A stretch of 64,000 nt of DNA from Sedimentitalea sp039941015 (GTDB taxonomy: Bacteria; Pseudomonadota; Alphaproteobacteria; Rhodobacterales; Rhodobacteraceae): NCBI RefSeq assembly GCF_039941015.1, contig NZ_JBDVFI010000067.1; one strand, given 5' to 3'. This document shows positions 17,609-26,761 of the stretch, one piece after another; the stretch's first letter is position 1; the number at the start of each line of letters is the position of its first letter. The notes under the pieces are model-generated. The model searched no databases. It was not told the origin of the DNA and saw nothing but the letters and a program-made list of their open reading frames with translations. Position numbers and translations under genes: made by a program.

Positions 17609-19393
17609 ATGACCGATACCGCAGACGCACCGCTGCTGAGCTCTTTCTGGCTGACGCTTGCGGCGGCGATGGTGGCGTTTCATCTCGGGCTGATCTTTTG
17701 GGGGCTGGTGCCCAATCTGGTCAGCCGTCCTTTGCATCTCGCCTTTGTGCTGCCCTGGGTGTTTGTCTTTGGCGCAAAGACGAAATTCCAATCGGTTAGC
17801 GGGTTGATCCTTGCCGCATTTGGCGTCTCGGCGGCGTTGTGGATCGCAGTCAACCACGAGACGCTTGGCGATCAATACGGGTTTCTCGAAAACAATTTTC
17901 AGGTCGCGGTCGCTGTCGTTCTTCTGACCTGCGTGGTCGAGGCCGCGCGCCGTGCCATCGGTTGGCCCTTGCCGCTGGTTGCGGTGCTGGCGCTCGCCTA
18001 TGCGTTGCTGGGCCAATACATTCCCGGCGAGTTCGGCCATTCCGGCACGCCGCTCTACAGTTTCCTCGGGACCATGACCATTGCCGAAGGTGGCATCTGG
18101 GGCAGCCTCACTGCCGTGTCCGTCGGCGTGGTGTCTATCTTTGTCATCTTTGGCGCGGTGCTGAACGCAGGCGAGGCAGGGCAGGGTTTCATGAACGTCG
18201 CCTCGGCCGCCGCCGGTCGGCTCAAAGGCGGTGCGGCCAAGGTCTCGGTGATCTCCTCGGCCTTGTTTGGATCGATCTCGGGGTCTGCCTCGGCGAATGT
18301 GGCCTCGACCGGTGCAATCACGCTGCCTGCAATGACCCGGCTGGGCTATCCCAAGCGACTTGCGGCGGCGGTTGAGGCGGTGGCCAGTTCCGGCGGGCAG
18401 ATCATGCCACCCCTCATGGGGGCGGGGGCGTTTGTCATGGTTGAACTGACTGGCATTCCCTATACTGGCATCATGGCCGCCGCGATTCTGCCCGCGCTGC
18501 TCTATTTCTTTGCGGTCTGGGTTGGGATCAACGCCTATGCCGGGCGCTTTGATCTGCGCAGCATCGACAAGGCGGACCAACCGGGGCGGCGCGATGTGCT
18601 GATCACCTCGGCGTTCTTTTTGGTGCCGTTCTCGGTGCTGCTCTGGGGCATGTTCGGGGCTGGTTTCACCCCGCAATACGCCGCTTGCCTGTCGATACTG
18701 GCGGGTGCAATCCTGCTGTTCTTCAATCGCACCGGCCGGTTTGACGGGGCGCTGGTGGCCGAGCGGATGTCGTCAGCCTTGCTGAACGCCGCGCGCCAGA
18801 TTGCGATGATTGCATCGATCATCTTTTGCGCCTCGATCATCATCGGGGTGCTGTCGATCACAGGGCTTGGGGTCAAGATCACCTCGCTGATCCTGTCTGC
18901 GTCGGGTGGGATTCTGTGGCCGTCGCTCCTGCTGACTGCGCTGGCCTGTCTGGTGCTCGGAATGGAGGTGCCGACAACGGCGGCCTATGTGATCTGTGTT
19001 TCCGTGGCTGGCCCCGCACTGATCCAACAGGGGCTCGAGCCACTGCAGGCGCATCTTTTCGTGTTCTGGTTCGCGCTGCTCTCGACCATCACGCCGCCGG
19101 TCTGCGGTGCGGTGTTCATCGCTGCGGGGATGATTGGGGAGAGCTGGGTCAAGGTGGCGCTGACGGCGATGGCACTTGGCGTCGGATTGTATGTGATCCC
19201 GCTGGCGATGATCGCCAACCCGAACCTCTTGCGCATCGCCGATGCCCCGCTGTTGGCGCTGTTTGCTTTGTGTCGTGTCGCGATCGGTTTGGGATTGCTC
19301 AGCTATGGTCTGATCGGCGCGCGAGGATTCCTGAGCAAAGGCGCGTTGGGAGTGACGGGGCTCGCAATTGCCATGTCAGGTGTCGTGATCTGA
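17609..19393 (+). CDS. TRAP transporter permease, fused small and large subunits (DctQM, TAXI type)
   Basis: 594 residues and about 15-16 hydrophobic helices. The N-terminal ~170 residues correspond to the 4-helix DctQ part. The rest is the DctM part with ASAAAGRLKGGAAKVSVISSALFGSISGSASANVAST and a second conserved stretch GMEVPTTAAYVICV. Fusion of Q and M is the rule for TAXI-type systems. It uses an ion gradient for uptake of the solute bound by the upstream receptor. Confidence 0.92.
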   Translation: MTDTADAPLLSSFWLTLAAAMVAFHLGLIFWGLVPNLVSRPLHLAFVLPWVFVFGAKTKFQSVSGLILAAFGVSAALWIAVNHETLGDQYGFLENNFQVAVAVVLLTCVVEAARRAIGWPLPLVAVLALAYALLGQYIPGEFGHSGTPLYSFLGTMTIAEGGIWGSLTAVSVGVVSIFVIFGAVLNAGEAGQGFMNVASAAAGRLKGGAAKVSVISSALFGSISGSASANVASTGAITLPAMTRLGYPKRLAAAVEAVASSGGQIMPPLMGAGAFVMVELTGIPYTGIMAAAILPALLYFFAVWVGINAYAGRFDLRSIDKADQPGRRDVLITSAFFLVPFSVLLWGMFGAGFTPQYAACLSILAGAILLFFNRTGRFDGALVAERMSSALLNAARQIAMIASIIFCASIIIGVLSITGLGVKITSLILSASGGILWPSLLLTALACLVLGMEVPTTAAYVICVSVAGPALIQQGLEPLQAHLFVFWFALLSTITPPVCGAVFIAAGMIGESWVKVALTAMALGVGLYVIPLAMIANPNLLRIADAPLLALFALCRVAIGLGLLSYGLIGARGFLSKGALGVTGLAIAMSGVVI

Positions 19394-19532
19394 ACGCCAG
19401 CGGCACCAGAGAATACGCCTTTGGTCCCGGTTTTGTGACACTCGTGGATGCGGCAGGATCGCTGCGCGAACCACGTGCGGCTGGTTGCAAGAAACGGCGT
19501 GGCTGTTTCGATAGAGGTATCGGGGGAATAGG

Positions 19533-20510
19533 ATGAATTTTTTCAGATGGTTTGGTGGCGCCTTTGCGTTGTGCTGGGCGGTTCTTGGCACTGCCCTGTC
19601 AGCGCAAGAGATGCCCGTCGTCCGGGTTGCGGTTCTGCAAATTGGGACGGTCAATTGGGAACTCGACACCATCCAGGGCAACGGGTTCGACATTGCCAAC
19701 GGGTTCGAGCTTGCAGCCTTGCCCTATGCGGATAACGGCGCCACGCGGGTGGCGTTTGAGGGGGGCGATGCGGATGTTGCCGTGGTCGATTGGATCTGGG
19801 CCGCGCGGCAACGGGCGGCTGGCAAGGAGTACGTGTTCATTCCCTATTCCAAGGCGGTCGGCGGGTTGGTTGTGCCCGGAGATAGCTCGGCGCAAAGCCT
19901 GACAGATTTGGCAGGTGGCAAGATCGGTATTGCTGGCGGACCTCTGGATAAAAGCTGGCTGATCCTGCAAGCCTATGCCGAGCAGGAATTCGGCATGGAT
20001 CTGACGGAAGACACCGAGCAGGTCTATGGTGCGCCGCCGTTGATCTATAAAACCGCGCTGGCTGGGGATATGGCGGGCGCGATCAATTTCTGGCATTTTC
20101 TGGCCAAGATGAAAGCCGCCGGAATGCGCGAACTGCTCTCGGTTGCCGAGGCCTCACAGGCGCTTGGTCTGGACCCGGATGTGCCGTTGCTCGGCTATGT
20201 GATGAAAGAGAGCTATTTGGCCGAGCATCCGGATATGGCGAAATCATTCTATGCCGCGACACGTGCCTCCAAGGCTTTGCTGGCCGGGGACGATGATGCG
20301 TGGGAGCCGTTGCGCGAGCGGATGAACGTGCGTTCCCAGGCGGAGTTTCATACGCTGCGCGATGATTTCCGTGCGGGTATTCCGTCAGATGGCCCGATCA
20401 ACGAGGCCAGCGCCGACAAGCTTCTGCAGTTGATGGCAGAACTGGGTGGCGAAAAGCTGGTGGGCAAGGCCACGACCCTGCCGCCGGGGCTGTTCGTGGA
20501 GTTCCAATGA
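19533..20510 (+). CDS. ABC transporter substrate-binding protein (NMT1/SsuA-like)
   Basis: 325 residues with a signal peptide (FALCWAVLGTALSAQE). The mature domain starts VVRVAVLQIGTVNWELDTI and contains the GGDADVAVVDWIWAARQ and LAGGKIGIAGGPLDKSW strands of periplasmic binding proteins for nitrate, sulfonates or thiamine precursors. The permease begins 4 bases after its stop. No desulfonase or nitrate reductase gene is nearby, so the ligand is open. Confidence 0.83.
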   Translation: MNFFRWFGGAFALCWAVLGTALSAQEMPVVRVAVLQIGTVNWELDTIQGNGFDIANGFELAALPYADNGATRVAFEGGDADVAVVDWIWAARQRAAGKEYVFIPYSKAVGGLVVPGDSSAQSLTDLAGGKIGIAGGPLDKSWLILQAYAEQEFGMDLTEDTEQVYGAPPLIYKTALAGDMAGAINFWHFLAKMKAAGMRELLSVAEASQALGLDPDVPLLGYVMKESYLAEHPDMAKSFYAATRASKALLAGDDDAWEPLRERMNVRSQAEFHTLRDDFRAGIPSDGPINEASADKLLQLMAELGGEKLVGKATTLPPGLFVEFQ

Positions 20511-20514
20511 CACC

Positions 20515-21252
20515 GTGATCGTCCGCCTTTCGTCTTTGCTCGGTCTGCTGGCCCTTTGGATCATCGCCGCATGGTTGGGCAATGATCCCGAAGTGCTGCC
20601 GATGCCAGGCGCGCTGCTGGCCCCGTTTTGGACGGAACTGACATCCGGTCCGCTCCTCTATCATCTGGCGATGACGCTGATCCGGGTGATCTGGGCCTTT
20701 GTGCTGGCGATGTCCGTTGGGTTGGTTCTTGGCCTTGTCATGGGGATCTTTCCCAAGGTCGACAAATGGCTGGACCCGTGGTTGGTGGTCTTCCTGAACC
20801 TGCCTGCGCTGGTCCTGATCGTGCTGTGTTACCTTTGGATCGGCTTGAACGAAACCGCCGCGATCCTTGCCGTTACACTCAACAAGATTCCCAACGTGAC
20901 CACGATCATCCGCGAAGGCGCGCGGGCGCTGGACCCTGATCTGAGGGCGATGGCGCAGGTCTACAGGATGCCTCGGCGCAGCTATTTGCAGCATGTAGTG
21001 CTGCCACAGCTTGCGCCGTTCATTGCGGCGGCTGCGCGGTCCGGTGTGGCGGTGATCTGGAAGATTGTTCTGGTCGCGGAGTTTCTTGGCCGGTCCAGCG
21101 GCATCGGGTTTCAAATACACCTGTATTTCCAACTGTTCGACGTGACGCATGTGCTGATCTATGCGCTGTCGTTCATCGCGGTAATGCTGGCGGTCGAATG
21201 GCTGCTGTTGCAACCGTGGGAGCGCCGGGCCCGTCGCTGGAGGGACGCATGA
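20515..21252 (+). CDS. ABC transporter permease (SsuC/TauC-like)
   Basis: 245 residues from the GTG at 20515, just after the binding-protein stop. A longer frame from 20446 would overlap that gene without a ribosome site. It has six helices and the EAA loop near AQVYRMPRRSYLQHVVLPQLAPFIAAAAR, typical of the BinPDT_transp_1 domain. It overlaps the ATPase gene by 4 bases (ATGA). It forms the homodimeric channel of the importer. Confidence 0.88.
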   Translation: MIVRLSSLLGLLALWIIAAWLGNDPEVLPMPGALLAPFWTELTSGPLLYHLAMTLIRVIWAFVLAMSVGLVLGLVMGIFPKVDKWLDPWLVVFLNLPALVLIVLCYLWIGLNETAAILAVTLNKIPNVTTIIREGARALDPDLRAMAQVYRMPRRSYLQHVVLPQLAPFIAAAARSGVAVIWKIVLVAEFLGRSSGIGFQIHLYFQLFDVTHVLIYALSFIAVMLAVEWLLLQPWERRARRWRDA

Positions 21253-21848
21253 TTGAGGTGGAGCTACAGTCCAAACGGTTCGGCGACACCGAAGTGCTGC
21301 GCGACATTCGCTTTGCTGTTGAGGCCGGGGAGACCGTGGCGTTGCAGGGGCCGTCGGGTATTGGCAAGACGACCCTCTTGCGGCTGATTGCGGGGATCGA
21401 CGATGCGTTCGACGGGCGTATCGCCCGGCCCGACCGACTGGCGATGGTGTTTCAGGAACCAACGCTGCTGCCGTGGCGCAGCGTGATCCAGAACATTATG
21501 CTGGTACATCCCGATCTGGGAGAAGACTCAGCGCGCGCGGCGCTGGATCGGGTTGGCATCAGTGCAAAGGCGGATCTGTTTCCCGGGCAGATGTCATTGG
21601 GCCAGCAACGCCGCCTTGCATTGGCACGGGCCTTTGCAGCGCAGCCAAAGGCGCTGATACTGGACGAACCGTTTGTGTCGCTGGATCCCGAGCTCGCGCA
21701 AGAGATGCTGGAACTGGCGCGCAGCCTGATCCACGAGGTCAGACCTGCCACGATATTCGTAACCCATTCCCGTGAAGAGGCTGCGAGCCTGAGTGATCGG
21801 GTATTAAAGCTGGGCGGTCAGCCCGCGACGTTAGTCGCGAACCCCTGA
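21249..21848 (+). CDS. ABC transporter ATP-binding protein (SsuB-like)
   Basis: 199 residues from the ATG at 21249, coupled to the permease stop. Walker A is GPSGIGKTTLLRLI, the Q-loop is FQEPTLLPWR, and Walker B is LILDEPFVSLD. The signature reads MSLGQQRRLALARA instead of LSGGQ. It is shorter than the usual 250-270 residues. Its last 18 bases overlap the convergent metG. Confidence 0.88.
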   Translation: MIEVELQSKRFGDTEVLRDIRFAVEAGETVALQGPSGIGKTTLLRLIAGIDDAFDGRIARPDRLAMVFQEPTLLPWRSVIQNIMLVHPDLGEDSARAALDRVGISAKADLFPGQMSLGQQRRLALARAFAAQPKALILDEPFVSLDPELAQEMLELARSLIHEVRPATIFVTHSREEAASLSDRVLKLGGQPATLVANP

Positions 21849-23549
21849 AAATCGCGCTTCCCATTCTTCGCGTTGTTCATCGGTGATCTTGGCGAACAGA
21901 ACCTCGGGCACGGTAAAGGCGTGACCACCCGGCAGGGCTGACAGGGCGGCGGCTACATCGTCCGGCCAAGTGTCATCCTCGGTTAGCATCGCCGCCAGCA
22001 TCCGGGCGCTGGTATCCGGGATGAACGGGGCGCTGAGCACCGCGTAGAGACGGACCAGGTTCAGCCCCAAACGAACTTGTGCGGCGGCGCGGTCTGGATC
22101 GGTCTTGAACACGGTCCAAGGGGCATTGTTCTGCAGGTATTCGTTCCCGGCAACCCAGATCGCGCGCAGTTCCTGCGCAGATTTGCGAACCTCCATCGCC
22201 TCCATGTGGCCTTCATAGGCACGGACGCGCGTGGTCAGGTCTGCAATCAGGGTTTCTTCGTCCGGGCCATAGCTGCCAGCCTCGGGCACAGCTTCGCCGA
22301 ATTTGCTGCGGCAGAATTTGGTGATGCGGCTGACAAAGTTGCCCAGAACATCGGCGAGATCCTTGTTCGCCGACTGCTGGAAGTTTTCCCAACTGAATTC
22401 GCTGTCGCTGCTTTCGGGTGCATGGCTCAACAGCCACCAGCGCCAGTAGTCTGCGGGCAGCAGTTGGAGCGCTTGATCCATGAACACGCCACGCCCTTGC
22501 GAGGTCGAGAACTGGCCACCTTCGTAGTTCAGGTAGTTGAAGGATTTCAGGTGGTCGACCATTTTCCATGGCTCGCCCGACCCAAGGATCGTGGCCGGAA
22601 AGCTGAGGGTGTGAAACGGTACGTTGTCCTTGCCCATGAACTGGACGTACTGGACATCGTCCGCGCCTTTGTCGGTGCGCCACCAGCGTTCCCAATCTGC
22701 GTCGGTCTTGCCATTGGCCTCGGCCCATTCGGCGGCGCAGGCGATGTATTCGATGGGGGCGTCAAACCAGACGTAGAACACCTTGCCTTCCATCCCCGGC
22801 CAGTCCGCATCGCCGTTTTTGACCGGAATGCCCCAGTCCAGATCGCGGGTGATCCCCCGGTCCTTGAGGCCATCGCCATCATGCAGCCATTTCTTGGCAA
22901 TCGAGGTGGTCAGGATCGGCCAGTCGGTCTTGCTGTCGATCCATTTGTCCAGATCGTCCTTAAGCTTGGATTGGCACAGATACAGATGCTTTGTCTCGCG
23001 CACCTCAAGATCGGTCGAACCGGACACCGCACTGCGCGGATCAATCAGGTCGGTTGGGTCAAGCTGTTTGGTGCAGTTCTCACATTGATCGCCGCGCGCC
23101 TTGTCATACCCGCAATTGGGGCAGGTGCCTTCGATATAGCGATCGGGCAAAAAGCGGCCATCGGCGTTGGAGTAGACCTGTTTTTCCGATACTTCGCGGA
23201 TCAGACCGTTTTCGGCCAGCTTTCCTGCAAAATGCTGGGTGAGCCTGTGGTTCTGCGGGCTGGATGACCGTCCGAAATGATCAAAGCTGAGGCCGAAGTT
23301 CTCGGCGATCCCGGCCTGTATCCCGTGCATCTCGGCGCAATACTCGGCGACCGGCTTTCCGGCCTTGGCAGCGGCCAGTTCGGCAGGGGTTCCGTGTTCA
23401 TCCGTGGCGCAGAGAAACATCACTTCGTTGCCCCGACAGCGCATGTAGCGAGCATAGAGATCTGCGGGCAGCTGGCTGCCGATCAGGTTGCCCAGATGTT
23501 TGATCCCGTTGATGTAGGGAATCGCCGAGGTGATGAGTATGCGTGCCAT
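21831..23549 (-). CDS. metG: Methionyl-tRNA synthetase
   Basis: 572 residues, lacking the C-terminal tRNA-binding extension of some MetG proteins. The class I HIGH signature is HLGN in INGIKHLGNLIGSQ. A zinc knuckle with two CxxC pairs is seen at CPNCGYDKARGDQCENC. The KMSKS loop reads QFSTSQGRG. It charges methionine onto initiator and elongator tRNA in the cytoplasm. It ends tail-to-tail with the ABC ATPase. Confidence 0.96.
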   Translation of the reverse strand: MARILITSAIPYINGIKHLGNLIGSQLPADLYARYMRCRGNEVMFLCATDEHGTPAELAAAKAGKPVAEYCAEMHGIQAGIAENFGLSFDHFGRSSSPQNHRLTQHFAGKLAENGLIREVSEKQVYSNADGRFLPDRYIEGTCPNCGYDKARGDQCENCTKQLDPTDLIDPRSAVSGSTDLEVRETKHLYLCQSKLKDDLDKWIDSKTDWPILTTSIAKKWLHDGDGLKDRGITRDLDWGIPVKNGDADWPGMEGKVFYVWFDAPIEYIACAAEWAEANGKTDADWERWWRTDKGADDVQYVQFMGKDNVPFHTLSFPATILGSGEPWKMVDHLKSFNYLNYEGGQFSTSQGRGVFMDQALQLLPADYWRWWLLSHAPESSDSEFSWENFQQSANKDLADVLGNFVSRITKFCRSKFGEAVPEAGSYGPDEETLIADLTTRVRAYEGHMEAMEVRKSAQELRAIWVAGNEYLQNNAPWTVFKTDPDRAAAQVRLGLNLVRLYAVLSAPFIPDTSARMLAAMLTEDDTWPDDVAAALSALPGGHAFTVPEVLFAKITDEQREEWEARFSGVRD

Positions 23550-23629
23550 TTTTCCGTCCGCGCTGTGTTGCGCGCTGTGTAGCGCAGGGTAGCGTGGGCG
23601 TCACCCCGTCTTTTGCGCAGGGATGAGCA

Positions 23630-24853
23630 TCAGCGCCGGTCTCGCTGGCGGCGGAACAACCGGCCGACGGTAAACGACGTGCGCGGCATGTAGACATAGG
23701 GGGTCTTGGTCTCGCTCGTCGGGCGCATCCGCATCCGTGTCAGGCCAAACACGACAAGGATGACATGGCCGACCGCGATCATGGTGAACATCGCATGCGG
23801 CCCGTACAGCCCAATCAAGAGCGAAGCCACAGAAGGTGCGGCGATCGCCCCAAGCGCAAAAAAGAACATCAGCGCGGCGGACAGTTCGACACGTTGTTCG
23901 CTTTTGGCAAAGTCATGGGCGTGGGCGGCGGCGACCGAATAGATCGGAAAGGTTGTCGCGCCAAAGATAAAGGCGCTGACCATCACACCGGTCTGCCCAA
24001 ACCCTGGTGCGCCCATCGTCAGACCGGAACTGACAATTGCGGCAACCGACAACCAGATAAGCACCCACCGACGATCGAACCGGTCAGCAAGCCAGCCTAC
24101 GGGGTATTGGGCAAGCGCGCCGCCCAGCACGAAGGTCGCAAGGAACCAGCCGATCTGTCCCGCAGACAACCCCACTTCCTGACCGTAGACAGGCCCGATC
24201 ATGCGAAAGCTGGCCGAGGACAGCGCAGCCACAACCACACCCGCTGCCGCAAGCGGGGACATCTGGATGGCGAGCATCGGGCGCAGACGCGGTGCTTTTG
24301 GTGTTTCGGGCTGTCTCGCAGTTGTGAGCGTCAGTGGCAGCAAGGCGGCACAACAGAGAATTGCCAAGATGTTGTAGCTGACATAGCTGGCCGGGCTGAG
24401 CACCCCGATCATGAGTTGCGCGATGAGCGAGCCGCTCATGTCGACGACGCGGTAAATGCCCATGGTGCGCCCGCGGCTTTCGTTGGTGACCTTGGCCTGC
24501 AGCCATGCCTCGATGACCGTGTAACAGCCTGCAACGCACAGCCCTGACATCACCCGCATCACGCTCCAAGCGTAGGGGTTTATGATCAGCATATGGGCGA
24601 GCAACCCGATGGCTCCGGCGGCGGTAAAGGCGGCAAAGGCCCGCGAGTGGCCGACGCTGCCCATAAGGCGAGGCGCCCACCAGCACCCGATGAAAAAGCC
24701 CAGGAAATGCGCCGAGCCAAGCAGGCCGATTTCCGTTGTCGAAAAGGCAAGCTGAATGCCTGACAACGCATCCAGCGGTCCCACGCCGCCCGAAGACATC
24801 TGAAGCAGGAGAACAGAGAGAAACAGGGCGGCAAAGGAAATTAACAGGCGCAT
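23630..24853 (-). CDS. MFS transporter
   Basis: 407 residues with about 12 hydrophobic helices in two halves. The first cytoplasmic loop reads GCWWAPRLMGSVGHSRAF, a variant of the MFS loop 2-3 motif, and GWLADRFDRRWVL carries it in the second half. It resembles YcaD-like or putative sugar/amino-acid permeases of alphaproteobacteria. No substrate can be named. It stands alone between metG and the yceI-like gene. Confidence 0.88.
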   Translation of the reverse strand: MRLLISFAALFLSVLLLQMSSGGVGPLDALSGIQLAFSTTEIGLLGSAHFLGFFIGCWWAPRLMGSVGHSRAFAAFTAAGAIGLLAHMLIINPYAWSVMRVMSGLCVAGCYTVIEAWLQAKVTNESRGRTMGIYRVVDMSGSLIAQLMIGVLSPASYVSYNILAILCCAALLPLTLTTARQPETPKAPRLRPMLAIQMSPLAAAGVVVAALSSASFRMIGPVYGQEVGLSAGQIGWFLATFVLGGALAQYPVGWLADRFDRRWVLIWLSVAAIVSSGLTMGAPGFGQTGVMVSAFIFGATTFPIYSVAAAHAHDFAKSEQRVELSAALMFFFALGAIAAPSVASLLIGLYGPHAMFTMIAVGHVILVVFGLTRMRMRPTSETKTPYVYMPRTSFTVGRLFRRQRDRR

Positions 24854-24939
24854 GATGGGATCAATCTGACTGGATGGGCAATCGGGGCTTGGCTTTTCTC
24901 GACAAGACGATGTCGCTTTTGCGAGGTGTCGGCCCTTGG

Positions 24940-25539
24940 CTATGCTTTGGCTGCAACGACCGCAAGTATGTCAAGCTCAACGATGTCGGCGACAAGGTCC
25001 GCAAACCCCGTTGCGCCAAACGCCGCGCGGCTGACCGCGCCGTCAAGCCGCACGGTCAGATTGCTGAGATCATCCACAGCACTTCCCGGTGCACGCAACA
25101 CATTTGCGTTCAGCGTGATCGGTCGGGTTATTCCTCGTAGGGTAAGCAGACCAGCTATGCTAGCCCCGTCTGACAGCCTGCCATCGCTGGCCAGCGTAAT
25201 GGCTTGCGAGACAAAGCGGATGGTCGGAAACTGTTTCGCATCAAGAACCTCGGTGCTGACCAGCGCGTCGGTTGCGAAGAACAAAGCGGTTTTGGCCTTG
25301 GCCACATTCAACGTCACATCGACCTGCGACGCCGCCAGATTAGCCGGATCGATGATGATTTGCGCGGCTTGCACAGGCATGGAGCCTTGTATCGGAACCC
25401 CGCTCAGCAAAAATCGGAACCCGACATTGGAGTCCTTTTCGCTCAGGGTGTAACCGGTCGGCGCTGCATGTGCCGGGGACAGGCCAAGGCCAAGGCACCC
25501 CAAGCCGATCAGCACGCTCCTTCGGGTCGGGTCAAACAT
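24940..25539 (-). CDS. YceI family periplasmic protein
   Basis: 199 residues from the ATG at 25539, preceded by AGGAG at a 6-base spacing; upstream in-frame extension to 25953 is rejected. The Tat-like signal (TRRSVLIGLGCLGLGLSPAHA) has an RR pair. The body has YceI strands: NVGFRFLLSG, ASQVDVTLNVAKAKT, QFPTIRFVSQ and GLLTLRGITRPITLN. YceI lipocalin-like barrels bind isoprenoid or other amphiphilic lipids. The ligand is unknown. Confidence 0.88.
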   Translation of the reverse strand: MFDPTRRSVLIGLGCLGLGLSPAHAAPTGYTLSEKDSNVGFRFLLSGVPIQGSMPVQAAQIIIDPANLAASQVDVTLNVAKAKTALFFATDALVSTEVLDAKQFPTIRFVSQAITLASDGRLSDGASIAGLLTLRGITRPITLNANVLRAPGSAVDDLSNLTVRLDGAVSRAAFGATGFADLVADIVELDILAVVAAKA

Positions 25540-25687
25540 ATGCGTCTCCTGATCCGACCATAGGGGCATACGATCTTGAAGCGAGTGAAGAAATGGAGTC
25601 TCTGCGGATCGTGAACAGGCCGGGAACTGATTTGCCAATCGTGGGTCAATCGTTAGGTTGCGGTACAACCAAGCAAGGAAATTCACA

Positions 25688-26734
25688 ATGAAAATGAATC
25701 CCCTGGGCCGCACCGGTCTGACCGTCTCCGAGCTTTGTCTTGGTACAATGACCTTCGGCACACAGACCGACGAGGCCGAGTCGCACGCCCAGATCGACAG
25801 TGCGCTTGCGGCGGGCATCAATTTCATCGACACCGCCGAGATGTATCCGGTCAATCCTGTGCGTGCCGAAACCGTGGGGCGGACCGAAGAGATCATCGGC
25901 AACTGGATTGCGGCCAACCCAGCACGGCGCTCAGAGTTCGTTCTAGCAACCAAGCACTCGGGCGAGGGGCTGGGTCATGTCCGCGAGGGGGCTCCGATAT
26001 CGTCGAAGACGATCCCTGCCACCATCGAAGGCAACCTGCGACGGTTGCAGACCGACTATATCGATCTTTACCAGTTTCACTGGCCCAACCGGGGCAGCTA
26101 TATGTTCCGCAAGAACTGGACCTATGACCCATCCGGGCAGAACCGCACGGAGACGCTTGCGAATATCGAGGATTGCCTCGAAGCCCTGCAGCAGCAGGTC
26201 GACAAGGGGAACATCCGGCATTTCGGGCTGAGCAACGAAAGCGCCTGGGGCACGGCCCAATGGCTGCGCGTGTCCGAAGAGCGGGGCTGGCCCCGTGTCG
26301 CGTCGATCCAGAACGAATATTCTTTGCTGTGTCGTCTGTACGATACCGATCTGGCGGAGTTGAGCGTGAACGAAGATGTCGGTCTGCTGTCGTTTTCACC
26401 TCTGGCGGCCGGGCTATTGACCGGAAAATACGCGGATGGTTTGGTGCCGGAGGGATCGCGCAAATCTTTGGTCTCAAATTTGGGCGGGCGGGATACGCCG
26501 CGCGCGCACCAAGCGGTGGCTGCCTATCTGGCGATTGCAGAGCGTCACGGGTTGGACCCGGTACATATGGCGCTGGCATGGTGCCGGACGCGACCGTTCA
26601 TGACCTCGGCGATCTTTGGCGCGACTCATCTTGATCAGCTCGACCATATCTACGGTTCGATTGATGTAACGCTGAGTGACGAAGTGTTGGACGAAATCGA
26701 CAGCGCGCACCGGGCGCATCCGATGCCCTATTGA
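25688..26734 (+). CDS. Aldo/keto reductase (Tas-like)
   Basis: 348 residues from the ATG at 25688, with AAGGA upstream. It opens NPLGRTGLTVSELCLGTMTFG. The catalytic tetrad can be placed: Asp and Tyr in FIDTAEMYP, Lys in LATKHSG, and His in YQFHWPNRG. The C-terminal NADPH-site helix is near TSAIFGATHLDQL. This is the Tas subclass of NADP(H)-linked oxidoreductases. The substrate is unknown. It lies beside the yceI-like gene, divergently, and tail-to-tail with the GlxA-type regulator. Confidence 0.9.
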   Translation: MKMNPLGRTGLTVSELCLGTMTFGTQTDEAESHAQIDSALAAGINFIDTAEMYPVNPVRAETVGRTEEIIGNWIAANPARRSEFVLATKHSGEGLGHVREGAPISSKTIPATIEGNLRRLQTDYIDLYQFHWPNRGSYMFRKNWTYDPSGQNRTETLANIEDCLEALQQQVDKGNIRHFGLSNESAWGTAQWLRVSEERGWPRVASIQNEYSLLCRLYDTDLAELSVNEDVGLLSFSPLAAGLLTGKYADGLVPEGSRKSLVSNLGGRDTPRAHQAVAAYLAIAERHGLDPVHMALAWCRTRPFMTSAIFGATHLDQLDHIYGSIDVTLSDEVLDEIDSAHRAHPMPY

Positions 26735-26761
26735 TCCGGTTGCATTGAACCGCGGAACGGA

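Noticed and set aside
22077..23267. 396-residue plus-strand frame opposite metG
   Set aside because: Exact shadow of metG, which carries all expected synthetase motifs.
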